Assembly (NCBI RefSeq): GCF_000203815.1
Contig: NW_004457735.1
Location: 2,170,001 to 2,234,000 of the forward strand
Source of the DNA: Cavenderia fasciculata
Taxonomy: Eukaryota > Evosea > Eumycetozoa > Acytosteliales > Cavenderiaceae
DNA length: 64,000 nt
Direction of reading: 5' to 3'
Shown here: one piece after another, positions 10,149 through 23,390 of the stretch
Layout of the letters: each line of letters starts with the position of its first letter
How positions within the stretch are numbered: position 1 is the first letter of the stretch
Made by a program: the position numbers and the translations under genes
The notes under the pieces: model-generated
What the model saw: only the letters and a program-made list of their open reading frames with translations
The model's database searches: none
What the model was told of the DNA's origin: nothing

Positions 10149-13100
10149 ATGTCTATTCAAAGTCAAGAAGATTATATAAGATTTGAAGGGTTATGTCAAG
10201 ATTCCTTTCAAAAGCCCGATGAAGCCATCAGAATCGAAGAGATACTTCAAAACTATTTCCTCAATCCCAACTTTCTTATAGACTATAAAAAGTTGTTACA
10301 GTACTCCAAGAATAGCTATGTCATTGCACAAGTTGCCAGAGGTTTACTTCGTTGCATCACTCAGTATTGGAATTCAATTCCTTCACCTCAAAGACAAGAG
10401 ATTAGTATGTTCAGAGAGAGAGAGAGAGAGAGAGATTAAATGACCAACATAACATACTCATCATCCCTTTTTCTATTTCTTTTTTATAGAATCAAATGTT
10501 TGGTTGTATATTGAATCATTACCAACGATTGAAACATTTGCATTGATATCAATCATCAAGTTGTATTCAAGAATATTAAAGTTTACATGGAATGAAGATA
10601 ATGTTAGAAATCAATTTATGGAGTCTTTACAAGCAATGTTAAAGGTATGTAATAATAGTATTAACTTTTATAACCTTGGATCAAGGTTTATTAATCATCT
10701 TTCTTTATCTCTCTATCTCTTTCTAGTTATCACCAGATCATCATTCAATTGGATTGAAAATGTTAAAAGATATTATTGTAGAATTTAGTGATCAAAGTGG
10801 AGATCATTTACAATCGGCTCAACACCGTAATCTCTCCATATCACTACGTGATCATGTTTTAATGAAATTCTATTCAACTTCATTGGATTCTTTAAAAACA
10901 ATTCTTGGTATTGCAAATATTAAACTTGATAAAGGTAAAAGAAAAGAAAAAAAGAAAGAAGAAAAGATTTAAAACAACTCACTCACACTCTCTTTATTTA
11001 TTGATTATTTTAGTTCATGAAAAGATTAGAGATAATGCATTAGAATTAAGTTTTGCATGTTTATCTGTTGATTTTATAAAGACAAGTTCGTATGATACAT
11101 CAGAGGAAATATTGACAGTTCAAATACCACTTCCATGGAAACCTTTATTTGATGATCCCAATACTACACAATTATATTTCAAGATCTATCGTCAATGGCA
11201 TTGCACCAAGGCATTGGAATGTCTTACTCAAGTTGCATCGATTCGTAGATCATTATTTATGACCGAGGATGAAAGAACTAAATTCCTCACCAACATTTTC
11301 AGAGGTATCCTTGAGATTCTCCAAACCAACACTGGTTTGAATAATGATAACAATCATTTGGCATTTTGTCGTGTCTTGGAAAGAATCAAAACAAATTATC
11401 ATTTCAATCAATTGGTTGTAATTGAAGGTTACCAAGAATGGATTTCATTATTATCTCAATTTACTACTCAAACTTTAAATAATCCAAATGTAAAAAAAAA
11501 ACAAAAAAAACAAACCAATCAACTCTAATCAATCGCTAATCTTTTTCTTTTTCTTTAGTTTTCTCCAAACAGTGTTTATTGTTTACTTTCATTATGGGCA
11601 AAGTTTGTTGCATCATTGATATATGTTAAAGGTGATCCAAACAAGACTTGTTTAGATAAATATACTCCTGCTGTAAATTATCAATCTTAAATGTTATATA
11701 TATATATATATATAGATTCTAACCCTTTCTTTTATTTTTTTTTCCTTTTCTATTTTAGATTATGGAAACATTTATTAAAAGTAAAGTAGAAGCATCAGTT
11801 GAAGAGGAAGAAGATGAAAATTTAGTAGATTATGAAAAAATGATTGGATTATTAGAACATATTCCATTCCTTGGTAGATTAGCCTATAAAACAACTTGTA
11901 GTCAAATCCTCCAAATATTTGATACAATATTACAAAGATTTTCTGTTTGTTATCAAAAATTAAAAGAAAAAAAGAATTGGTTTATTAATCTATTATTAAT
12001 TTTAGTATGAAAATAATATAAATAATTTAATGATACTTGAAAGACAATCAGCATGGTTAATATATATTATTGGTAGTTTGGTGACTGGTAGAACTGGTGT
12101 AAATGCATCTGAAGAGTATGACTTTTTAGATGGAGATTTAGCGGCACGTGTATTTAAAATGGTCGATCTTTGTGATAAAAGAGTTCAACATGATCCTGGA
12201 TACAAAACAAGACAGAGTAGAATAGCTCTAGAGTTGTCAATCATCTATTTTATGCAAAACTATAGAAAGGTTTATATTGGTGATAATTCATTATCAACTT
12301 CAAAGATTTATAGTAGATTATCTGAATTATTAGGTCAAACAGATCATAATACTATTTTAATTTCAATTATGAGAAAAATGTAAATATTGGAAAAAAGAAG
12401 AGAAAATCAAAAATAATACTTATTATAAAACTAATAACCTTTCTATTTTATTTGTAGTGGATTTAATTTTAAATATTGGGGAGAAGTAGAAGATGTAATT
12501 AAAAGAAGTTTAGATATATTTTGGGATAGTGTAAATGGTTTGAATACGGCAAAGATTATTGTAAATACACCTATTACATCAGAGATTCTTAAAAATCATG
12601 GACCAGAGATGTTCCCATTTATGGAAAACAACTCTAATAGTAGACATCGCACAACACTCTACAAAGCGATTGGTAAGCTACTCTTTTCAGACGACAATAT
12701 CCAATACTTTGATGAATTTGTTGCACCATTTGACGACACTTTTGCAAAGCTTTCAAGTATAGCTACCATCGAAGGATTCAGAACTGCAGAGGTTCAGAAA
12801 CGAATCACTGGCATATTTAGAGATCTTCGAGGTATTGCCTGCTCTGCTCTCACAAAGAAACATTTTGCAGTCTTTTACGATTGGGTGTCACCAAAGCTCA
12901 CCGATTTGGTGTTAAAGATCTTTAAGAGTTTGGCAGATTGTCCAGAGGTTACTGGACCAGTTTTAAAATTCTATTCAGAATTTTTATTCAATAGACAATC
13001 ACGTCTAAACTTTGAAGCTTCATCACCTGCCGGCTATATACTATTTAGAGAAACTAGCAAAATCTTAACTTGCTATGGTAATTATCAAGAGAAAACAACA

Positions 13101-14283
13101 AATAACAACATCAACATCAAAACAACAAATGACTCTATCAAGTTTATAAAAGATTTAATTGAAATGATTCAATATGATGATAGCACTCTACTTCAAGAAG
13201 ATAAAGAAAATATATTAAAGACATTTGGTTGAAATTTTATATTCTTTTTTTTTGAATAGAGGAGGACGACCAAGATCTATGATATTAACATCTTTTTTTT
13301 TTTTCTTTTTATTTAGGATCATTAATATTAACATTAAATTGTAGTAAAGAGAATTTATACAAATACAAATTAAAAGGTATCAATACTGTAATGCTTATAT
13401 TTGTTAGAAGTTTGGTTGGTAATTTCTGCAATTTTGGAGTGTTTGAATTGTTTGGTGACAAGTCATTCTCTAGTCTTTTGGATGTAATATTCCAACTTTT
13501 ACTCTCAATTACATTGGATGAATTGATGAGTTTCCCAAAGGTCTCCAAAACCTACATGATACTAGTCGAAACTCTTGCCAATAATCATACTCAAATTTTA
13601 ATAGATATGAATACAAAATATTTTGTTCAAATTATGTATTCTATTTTAAAATCTGTTGATAGTCAAGGTAAATCAAAAAAAACAAAACAAACAAACAAAA
13701 AAAAACAAATAATAACTAACATGTATTTATATATTTATTATTTTTATTATTATTTTTTTTAGATACACAATTTTCAAATCAAGCATGTATTGCATTGGAT
13801 AAAATTATATCACTATGTCATCAATATTCAATTAGAAAAAAGGATGTTGTATTATTCAATAATTGTAAACAACATTTTATTGAACATCCCAATCTTTTGC
13901 CTCAAATCATCGATAAACTATTCTATGGAATCATTTATGAAGATAATTTGAATCAATGGTCCATTTCAAAACCTTTATTAGGATGTGTTATATTTTCACC
14001 AGATGTATGTTGGACTATATATAGAATAGAAATAATCTTGTTTAAATATTAATAATAGATCTATTTACAGAGTTTTAATTCGATTAAATTAAAATACATA
14101 CAAATGAATCCAAATCATCAAGAAAAAATTGAAGAAATATTTACAAGTTTGATGCATGATATTCTTAATAATTTAGAGTCAAAGAATAGAGACAAATTTA
14201 CTCAAAATATTGCCATATTTAGAAGAGAAATGAGACAACTTGGTACACATGGTCCAACAACCATATTAACTCGGTCAATTTAA
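10149..14283 (+). CDS. xpo7: Exportin-7 (importin-beta family nuclear transport receptor)
   Basis: Eleven exons, all in phase: 10149-10404, 10490-10644, 10727-10934, 11014-11489, 11559-11672, 11759-11944, 12006-12379, 12458-13227, 13317-13667, 13763-14004 and 14071-14283. They give about 1114 residues; human XPO7 has 1087. The sequence follows human XPO7 from end to end: LTQVASIRRSLF-like, WLIYIIGSLVTGR, KIYIGD, RDLRGIA, ILFRETSKILTCYGN, CNFGVFELFGD, and near the C-terminus SKNRDKFTQNIAIFRRE. The family is built of HEAT repeats, binds RanGTP and carries folded cargo across nuclear pores. The exon 6 donor (GTTTGT at 11945) is the weakest junction. The 3' end is convergent with the RNA ligase gene, 149 bases away. 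Confidence 0.95.
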
Positions 14284-14432
14284 ACAACTACAATTAAAAA
14301 CAGTCAAACCAAATCAACCATATCTCATTACCTTTTTTTATTTACAATAATAATACCATCATTTATTTTTATTAATTTAAATAATAAATAAATAATTTAT
14401 ACCAATTAAAAAATTTAGAGAGATGATTTATA

Positions 14433-16158
14433 TTATTCATCATTATCATTCTCGAAATATTCATCATTACCATCTTGATCTACATTGTTATTGTTGTTGG
14501 TTTCAGTTGATATTGTTGGTTTTGGAGGTGGAATATAGGTAAATTTGATATTACCACCAAGTAATGTTCTTGCGTGCTCTAATTTTGCACCAGACCCACA
14601 ACCCTCTTTAATTCTTTTAATTAAACTTTTGTTGACTAATGATAAATGTTGGTCTACTGTATGGTCTGCTTGAATGTCATTATAAAAGGCATAGGAGAAT
14701 CCCAACAGTTGAGGTGAAAAGAGTGGGTGTGGGGAGGATAAGGTTTGTAACCGACCTCTTGGTATTTGATCAACCTTTGATTTGATAATGAATTCAATCA
14801 TGATACGAGCACACTCTTCGATACGTCCAATCAGTACACTTGAAAACTCTTTGATTTTGACCAATTTCTCAGAGAGTGGTTTGGTCGATGATGCAATCAT
14901 TGCCAATGTATCATCCATTGACCCAGACAAAACCAATGACCATACATCCTTTTCATTCTTTACAACCTTTGGTGACTGGAGTGACAATCTACTTAGATCT
15001 ATATACCATTCACTCTTGATCTTGTACATTCTACCATCGTTGACACGTAAAACAAATCCTTCTACATTTTTCATCTTTTTTACAATATTTACCAATTCAT
15101 TTGTTGTTATAGAATTGGGATCGAGGTCTGGATCCAATAATGATTCCAATTTGATTCTTTCAACTACTGGAACACCATATTCTTGCCCAGACTTTAAAAT
15201 CTCATCGTATTGTAAATAATTGCCAGTGGTACGGTCTCTGATGGCCAATAGTCTCATTCTCTCTTCTTGATAGAATAGAATGATTTGTTGTTTATCGGAA
15301 CTATACTCAAAGACTGGTGTGTAACCCCGATCCAACCAATATTGAGCAAAATCATTGTATCTAATAGAATCATTGTTGTTTACAAAATCATCTATTCTCT
15401 TTCCAAATGCTGTCATACCTTGTTTGCTTCCCCATGATATAGATCCATTTACTATAAATGGTGCAATCAATGAACCATCAATCTTTTCAGTCAATGTAAA
15501 TGGTTCTTTTAATGATACATTTTCAGCTCTACATTCTTGATATTCATTAATCTAAACGAAAATTAAATAATAAATAAATTAAATAAATAAATTAAATAAA
15601 TATAAGGGTAATAATAATTAAATGTTATCTTTAGATAGTATAACAACATACATTAAAGAATTTGTGTAATTTTCTACAAATTAATTGTTGATTTGATTCA
15701 TCAAAGATGATACCTCTACATTCTCTAAAAATTATCAAATTAAATAAAAAGGTTGTTAGTATCATCATTATCGTAGTTGAGTATATAGTATAGTATAGTC
15801 CAAGTATAGGTACCTTCTCATCTTATAAAGGAATGATGTCTTAGCATCAGTTGCTTTCATTGGATCGGGAAATGCTATGAGAGGAATGGAAAGAAAGGAC
15901 AAGGTTAGTATTAGTAAGAATAGAGTGTGATTGATATTGTAACATACATTCATCAGACAACATATCATAGGTAAAACATATTGTACCTTCAAGAGCAACT
16001 TCACGGAACCCAACTACTCCTTTGATAGCATAACGACAATCTTGTATAGTTATATTGGTTGGAAAATATGTTTTGTTTCTTTCTTTATAATCATCATCAT
16101 TATTGGCTTTGACCTCTTCTTTGTGTTGTTCTGATACTATATTTGCAGAAGAATCCAT
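14433..16158 (-). CDS. T4 Rnl1-like RNA ligase
   Basis: Four exons: 16158-15948, 15874-15814, 15724-15652 and 15551-14433, all in phase, 487 residues. ECRGIIFD (about residues 92-99) matches the conserved N-terminal region of T4 RNA ligase 1-type enzymes. Motif I is EKIDGS with the nucleotide-binding Lys at about 138. PVFEYSSDKQQIILFY resembles motif IIIa, EGFVLRV is motif IV, and YKIKSEWY is motif V. Such enzymes use ATP to join RNA 5'-phosphate and 3'-OH ends. No kinase or phosphatase module is attached, so end healing would need another protein. The C-terminal 120 residues are helical-looking and end in an acidic tail. The substrate is unknown; tRNA repair is a guess. Confidence 0.88.
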
Positions 16159-16731
16159 CTTTTTCCTTTTACTTTTTCTTCTTGTTCCTCAAAGTCATGT
16201 AAAATATGGTTGTATATATATAATAATAGTGACATCACATGATCGTCGATTCGGTTCATATTTTAAAAGAGTTTTCTATGTGCGGAAAACAACGAAACAC
16301 ATCTGGTGAAAATATCAAGAATAGTATCTGTCTCGGTTTCACGATAATGAATCCAACCAGTTTGACTTCTTGTTTCTTGTTTTTTAGTTTACACGAAAAT
16401 GGAAAAAAACAAGGACACCGATAGAGATGATTTCTCTCTAGAAAAGTAAAGGTGTGTCTTGTTAACAATAATATCCAAAAATTGTGTATGATGATATCAT
16501 CAAATCTTTGAATTGCTTTTTGATTGTACGTATGTAATCAATACGTGACACACATTGCAAACACTCTGTGGTATAAGTTAAAGTTTTTAGGTCGAAACCC
16601 TAAACTATAAATAAATAGATTTTACAATCGAGAGATTCAATTCATTCATTCGTTCGATTTTTCTTTACAACAATTAATTAAATAACGTTAAAGATACTCA
16701 TACATATATACAACATACAAACACAAACAAA
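16159..16731. promoter_or_regulatory. Divergent promoter region, RNA ligase and SDR genes
   Basis: 573 bases between two divergently transcribed genes. A TATA-like ACTATAAATAAATAG near 16604 lies about 130 bases before the SDR start, followed by a CA-rich leader ending in CACAAACAAA just before ATG. Nothing else is recognised. Confidence 0.5.
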
Positions 16732-17816
16732 ATGAGCGGAGCTGATAAAAAAGTATTATTAAACGATAAAGTCTGTATTATCACAGGCTCTAATGATGGT
16801 ATCGGTAAAGAGACTGCTAAAGAGATGGCTTCTTACATGATGAGAGTCATCCTCGCCTGCAGAAATATGGAGAAATGCAAGATTGCTGCCGAAGAGATCA
16901 AGCAAGCTTCCAACAACCAAAATGTCCATTGTATGCAATTAGACTTGTCTTCTCAAAAAGTATGTAAACATATAGATATGTTAATGGTGGTGTTCAAAGA
17001 GTAGTAAACTAACCTTTCATTTGTTTGTTTGTCTCTTATCTATCTAGTCAATCAGAACATTTGTTGAAGATTTCAAACAATTGAACGTCCCACTTGACTA
17101 TTTAATTAATAATGGTAAGAGAGATAGATAGATTGATATATAGTGTCATGTGACCTTTGTACTTACTTTTTTTTTTACTCTCTTTTTTTTTGTTATGTTT
17201 TGTAGCTGGTATTTTCGGTACACCATTCGCAGTAACTGAAGATGGATATGAATCACAAGTAGCAACCAACCATATGGGTCCATTCTTATTGACCAACTTG
17301 TTGTTACCACATATGAGTCCCAATGGAAGAATCGTAGTGTTGGCATCACGTTCACACGAACGTCAGATCATTCCAGATTTCAACAAGCTCAACACCATCC
17401 AAAAAGATTATAAACCACTCGTTGTTTATGGACAGTCAAAGCTCTGCAACGTCATGTATGCCTATGAACTCCAAAAGAGACTCATTGAGAAGGGATCCAA
17501 TATCGTTGTCAACAGTCTCCATCCAGGTGTCGTCTTTACCAACCTCTTTAACAGTTTCGGTGGTATGCCAGCCAGAGCCATTTTCACACTCGCCTCTCCA
17601 TTCCTCACCAAGGCTACCGAAAGTGCCAAGGCATCTACTGCCCTCGCACTCGGTGTTGCACCAGACCTCCAAGGTGTCAAAGGTCAATACTTTTCCGTGA
17701 ACAAGCGTATCCCCTCCTCTCCCTTTTCACGTGACCCAGCCAACTGGGCCAAGCTTTGGACTCTCAGCGCCGAGTATTGCAAGATCCCAGAAGATATCCA
17801 ATTAAACAAGGAGTAA
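16732..17816 (+). CDS. Short-chain dehydrogenase/reductase, retinol-dehydrogenase-like
   Basis: Three exons: 16732-16959, 17048-17114 and 17206-17816, giving 301 residues. The Rossmann cofactor motif TGSNDGIG lies near residue 20, followed by ACRN, which often marks NADP preference. The NNAG motif is interrupted by intron 2. The catalytic Ser is in VLASRSH and the YxxxK pair is in VVYGQSKLCN. The layout matches the retinol dehydrogenase / WWOX-like branch of classical SDRs, which reduce carbonyls on lipophilic substrates. There is no clear signal peptide or membrane anchor. The substrate cannot be told from sequence alone. A second Met is near in the wrong frame, so the ATG at 16732, in good A-rich context, is the start. 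Confidence 0.93.
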
Positions 17817-18842
17817 ATTTTTAATTAATCAATTTAACCAATTATAATTAATAATAGTCACCAACAAAGTAAAAGAAATCACCCAAAGAATTAATAGATA
17901 ATCAATTCGACGACGCGCGATGTAAATAAATAAATTAAAACCATAATATAATCCTATTTTTTTTTAAAGAACAAACATATATATACATTACATCTTCCAC
18001 ATAATGGTCGTTTAAAGACAACCTAATTTTAATCAACTATAATAATAATCATCATCTCATCAACAAAGAAAATTATATTAATTCTATTTTTTTAAGAACA
18101 AACAAACCTATACAATACATATACCACACATGTATTATTACTATTATTATTTATTACAGGGTTATTTATTAAATAATTCAACTGGTCAAAGAAGAAGAGG
18201 AGGAGACAGAAAAAAATAAAAAATTCGAATTCAAAGGTTGTGTGAATGAATATCTCTTCGCGTTTTGGCTTGTCTGTCTTTTATCTTTTAAAAACCTTAT
18301 AGCTATCTTCTTACTATTACTACTACTATTACTATTACTATTACATAATAACTGTCTGTTTCGTTTTGTTTTGTTTGTTCTTCTTTTCTAAAAAAAGAAC
18401 AAGATAACTAATCACAAACAATCATAAGAAGGAGAAGAAGATAGAAGAATCAGCAGCTAGCTAGCTACTACACTCTACTATTGTAGCAATAACAATAACA
18501 ACAACAACAACAACAACAACAAAGAATAGAGAGTAGAGGAAGAATTAAGATTGAATAGTAATAGTAACAGCAGCTAGCAACTAAAAGATAAGATAAAACT
18601 TGTATATAAATACTATATCACTATAGTGTGTATTATTATTTAACTTACAATAAACAAACAACAAACAAACAAACAAACCAAAAAAAAAATCGTATAATAA
18701 CAACAATAACAACAATAACAATATTTGTATAGAATATATATATAAAAAAAAGTACATAGTAACAATAGTAATAGTAGTAATAATAGTAAATAACAACTTG
18801 TTAGATCAAATAATAATAATAAATAATAATAATAATGAAAAT
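17817..18842. other. SDR 3' flank and long Raptor upstream region
   Basis: About 1 kb of low-complexity AT-rich DNA. It contains CAA, AAT and AAC runs (18490-18520 and 18690-18720), T and A homopolymers, and no supported gene. The second half is probably promoter and a long leader for Raptor. Confidence 0.5.
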
Positions 18843-21800
18843 ATGAGTAGCAGTAGTAATTTTATAAATGGGAATAAAGCAAATCAAAATGGTACTAATC
18901 ATATGAATGGTGGGAATACATTGGGTACAAGTATAGGTACTCGATCAGCTCAAAATAATCAAAATAATAATAACAACAATAATAATAATAATAACAATAA
19001 TAATAACAATAACAATAATAACAACTCTTCAAATCATCAATATATTAAAAGAAAGGATTATCCAAAGAACAAATCATTCTTTATTGAAGAGAGACATAAA
19101 GAAAATGCAACACCAGACGTACAACGAACTAAAATTGAAAAGTGGAGAATGAGAGAAAGGGTATGTGATCAAAAGTTAAAAGATAGATAGATAGGAAGAA
19201 GAAGATCTATTACCAAAATATCTATCCAAAACTACTACTACTACTAACACACATTTTGATTTTTCGAAAAATACTCTATCTCTCTATCTCTAGATGAAAA
19301 CGGTTAGTGTAGCATTAGTTTTATGTTTAAATATTGGAGTTGATCCTCCAGATGTCATTAAAACTTATCCATGTGCAAGAATGGAATGTTGGATTGGTAT
19401 GTACAGATGATGATGAAAAGAGAGAAACTTGATTGGAATATTTACCTTTTCCTCTTATTTATTCGTAGACCCAGCAGGATCACAACCACCACAAAAAGCA
19501 TTAGATTTAATTGGAAAGACATTACAAGAACAATATGAGAAATGGCAAAGTAAAGCCAGATATAAACAAAGTCTTGATCCTACGGTGGAAGAGGTTAAAA
19601 AGTTATGTTTGTCATTGCGAAGAAATGCCAAGGACGAGCGTGTATTGTTTCATTATAATGGACACGGTGTACCCAAGCCAACGACAAATGGTGAGATATG
19701 GGTGTTTAATCGCACCTTTACGCAGTATATCCCCCTATCAATCTATGAACTGCAAACGTGGATGGGAACACCTTCAATCTATGTGTTTGATTGCTCGGCC
19801 GCCGGTCTCATCGTCAACTGGTTCAATCAATTTGCCGAACAGAGAGACCGCGAAATGGAACGATTTATGAATCAAAACAACAATCAACAACCTGGACAAG
19901 GAGGACAACAAACTGGACCACAAACATCCTCTTCATCATCCAACAACACCTCCCAAGCATCCTCTTCTTCCTCGTCGTCATCCTCCAACAATAACAACAA
20001 CAATTCTTCACAACAACCCCAATCACATCTAAAGGATTGCATTCTTTTGGCAGCTTGTAGTGCCAACGAAATTTTACCAATGAACCCTGATTTCCCAGCC
20101 GATATGTTTACAGCATGTCTCACGACACCTATTCGTATCGCGCTGCGTTGGTTCTGTTCACATTCGATTCTGATTGGTATCACACCCGATATGCTCGACC
20201 GCATCCCGGGCAACTTGAGCAGCCGTCGCACACCACTCGGCGAGCTCAACTGGATATTTACGGCAGTGACCGACACGATTGCCTGGAACGTGCTGCCACG
20301 TCCACTCTTTCAGAAACTATTTAGACAGGATCTGTTGGTAGCCAGTTTGTTTAGAAATTATTTGTTGGCAGAGCGCATCATGCGGTCGGCCAACTGCACA
20401 CCCATATCCTGTCCCAAGCTACCACCAACCTACCAACATCCAATGTGGCAGGCATGGGATCTCGCCGCCGACCTCGTCATCTCGCAGCTCCCCACCTTGC
20501 TAGCCGACCCAACCGCCGAGTTCAAGTCGAGCCCCTTTTTCACAGAGCAATTGACTGCCTTTGAGGTGTGGCTAGAGTTTGGTAATGAAAAGAAAGCTCC
20601 TCCTGCACAACTACCAATCGTTCTCCAAGTGTTACTTTCACAAGCTCACAGATTACGTGCACTTGTCTTACTAGGTCGTTTCCTCGATCTCGGACCATGG
20701 GCCGTTAACCTCGCATTGCAGGTTGGTATCTTTCCCTATGTACTCAAGTTGCTTCAGTCGCCCGCCGGCGATCTCCGTCATATTCTCGTATTTATCTGGG
20801 CAAAGATCCTGGCACTTGACAAGTCATGTCAACTCGATCTCGTCAAGGAGAATGGTCATTCCTACTTTATCAGTGTCTTGTCTTCACCAAACGTACCGGC
20901 TGACCAACGCACCATGTCTGCCTTTGTACTGAGTACCATATGCAATAACTGCCGTCCAGGTCAAAACGCATGTCTTATTGGTAATCTCTTGCCCATCTGT
21001 TTGTCACAGATCAACGATCCAGACCCCATGGTACGTCGCTGGATGATCTTGTGTATGGCCAAGATGTGGGAGAACTTTGAAGAGGCCAAATGGGCTGCCA
21101 TCAAGGAGAATGCACACGAGAAACTGTGTCTCTTGTTGACCGATATTTCACCCGAAGTCAGAAGCGCCACCGTCTATGCGTTGGGCGAGCTGATTGGCGG
21201 TGCTGAGGGTTCCGACCAGCGCACATACATTGAGCTTAATCTCGGCCTGACCTTCCCCGTCGTCACAGCCGATTGCTCTCCCATGGTGCGTAAAGAGCTC
21301 GTCATCTCACTATCTCGTATCGTCAGCTCGTATGAAAGCAATTTCGTACAGGTTGCCCAGGAAATCGCACGCGAAGAGCGTACTCGTATCCAAATCGAGC
21401 AGCGTCGTCTTGAGGAACAAAAGAAATCAAAGCGTCGTCAGTCTTCCAAGATGGGTGAGAGTGTCGATGAGTCTAGTCTAGGTAATGGCCAGCCTGGCTC
21501 AGGTCCAAGCGACTTTTCCAACAATGCATCACAGTCTACCGTCTATGGATGTCTGTGGAAGATCATACTCAACCTATGCACCGATCCATACGATCAAGTA
21601 TGCAACCGTGCCGCTTCAATCGTCCGTCGCATCACTAGCAAGTTTACTCAAGAAGATTTACTATCGACATTGTACAACCCTGCACTATCCAAGAGTTTGG
21701 GTAACCTCTTGAATCCAAGTGGTCCCAACTCACCCATGGCATCGTCCATTCCATCGTCATTATCGGCATCGACGTCATCTGCTACCACTACACTCAAAAA

Positions 21801-23214
21801 CTTTGTCAATATCTCTCGTATCACTAGTAGCAAGGACAATAGATCGCCACAAAAGTCCAAGCTTGGACAACAACGCACACCTCCTCTTTCTGCGTCGAAT
21901 GGTACCGTGCCTTTGGGCGGTCCATTCTCATTGAGCCAGCAACAACAAAATGGTGGATCTGGCGGTGCTGCACAAAGCGTGTCACAGCAACAAAAGCTAA
22001 ACAATAGTCAGGCTGCTTCAGCCGATGGAATGCTCTTTGAAGAGGACGAGTTGTACTCTGATTTCTATGAATGGAGTTGTTCGCACTTTTCAAAGCCAAT
22101 GATGCAACCAACCGAGGATTCGGAATCACCAGAAAATGTCGAAAAGAAATGGCGTCACCAACGAAACGAAACCATTATCCAAGAGTCAAAAGACTTGGTA
22201 CAAAACATTGTCAATCAACAGACCAAGTCGTTCCCTCAGATTGGTATCTTTAGTGAGAATAATGGACAACCAGTGTCGCTACTCAATTTCCATCCATTTG
22301 AGAATTGGTTGATCACATCGGACGGTGTTGACACTGTCAGCGTTTGGAATTGGGAAGAGAGTCAAAAGATTAATGTCTTTTCCAATGGAAATATGCCGGG
22401 TACTCGGTTGACAGCACTCAAGCTACTCAACGACTTTGACTCGCATATGGCCATGACAGCGTCCAACGATGGTGTGGTGCGTCTGTGGCGTGGATACGAC
22501 CACCCCGACAACCTCAAGATGGTGTCGAGTTGGCGTGCATTCCCCGAGTTTGCGACGACGGGTAATGACCCGATCGGACGTCTCGTGCTCGACTGGAAGC
22601 CCGACAGTGGGTTGGCACTCGTTTCGGGAGAGACTCCCGACTATCCCAAGATCCGTATCTGGGACGTTGAGCGCGAGCTCTGCGTGCAGGACGTGATGAT
22701 GGGCACCACTAGCAACGTGACTGCCCTCACCAACGAGAAGGGTGGTCCTCTCTTTGCCGCCGGCTTTGACGACGGCCAGGTCAAGCTCTTTGACTACCGT
22801 GTACAAAATAAATATAGCTGTGTCGCGACACTCACCGAACACAAGTCCTACATCATCAACATTGCCATGCCGTCGAGCCACGAACGGACTGTGGTCAGCT
22901 GCGCAACCTCTGGTGAAATCAAGTTTTGGCAACAGGGCTGCGAGAGCTCCTCCAACACTATCCTCAACACTGACTTTGGCACCATCTCCTCTTTTGCCGT
23001 CCACGACTCGGCTCCACTCATTGCCTGCGGTTCACTCTCTCAAAAGATCCGTATCCTCAATTTCGTCGGTGAAGATATCAGTGTCATCCGTTATCACGAG
23101 GGTTTCCTCGGTCAAAGAATTGGCCCAGTCTCTGCTTTGGCTTTTCATCCCCACAATGTAGTCTTGGGTGCATCTGGTCAAGATTCTATTATTTCGATCT
23201 ATTCATCAAATTAA
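18843..23214 (+). CDS. raptor: Raptor, TORC1 scaffold subunit
   Basis: Exons 18843-19160, 19294-19396 and 19469-23214 give 1388 residues; human RAPTOR has 1335. A dictyostelid Asn-rich head precedes the RNC domain ([21 protein letters not shown]). The caspase-like fold shows FHYNGHG near residue 201 and YVFDCSAAG further on, the pseudo-catalytic pair of the family. A Ser/Asn/Gln insertion of about 60 residues interrupts this domain. HEAT-type repeats follow (about 400-780), then a low-complexity linker, and WD40 repeats from about 1065 to the end (IRIWDVE, VKLFDYR, IKFWQQG). Raptor brings substrates with TOS motifs to TOR and senses nutrient input at lysosomes. The ATG at 18843 is the first in frame. 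Confidence 0.97.
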
Positions 23215-23390
23215 TTTAATAAATTATTATTTTTTTTCCCCTAACCCCAAACATCAATCATATGTTATATAAGTTTTTTTACAATTAGTTTTATTATTTC
23301 TCTATTTACAAATGATTATTTTTAAGTTGTTGTGTGAATAAATATATATTTATATATATGATATATAATGTAATTAAAAAGATTAATTAA

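Noticed and set aside
22423-23004. 193-codon minus-strand frame inside Raptor
   Set aside because: It lies within the WD40-coding, GC-rich part of Raptor and is explained by codon bias of the sense strand.
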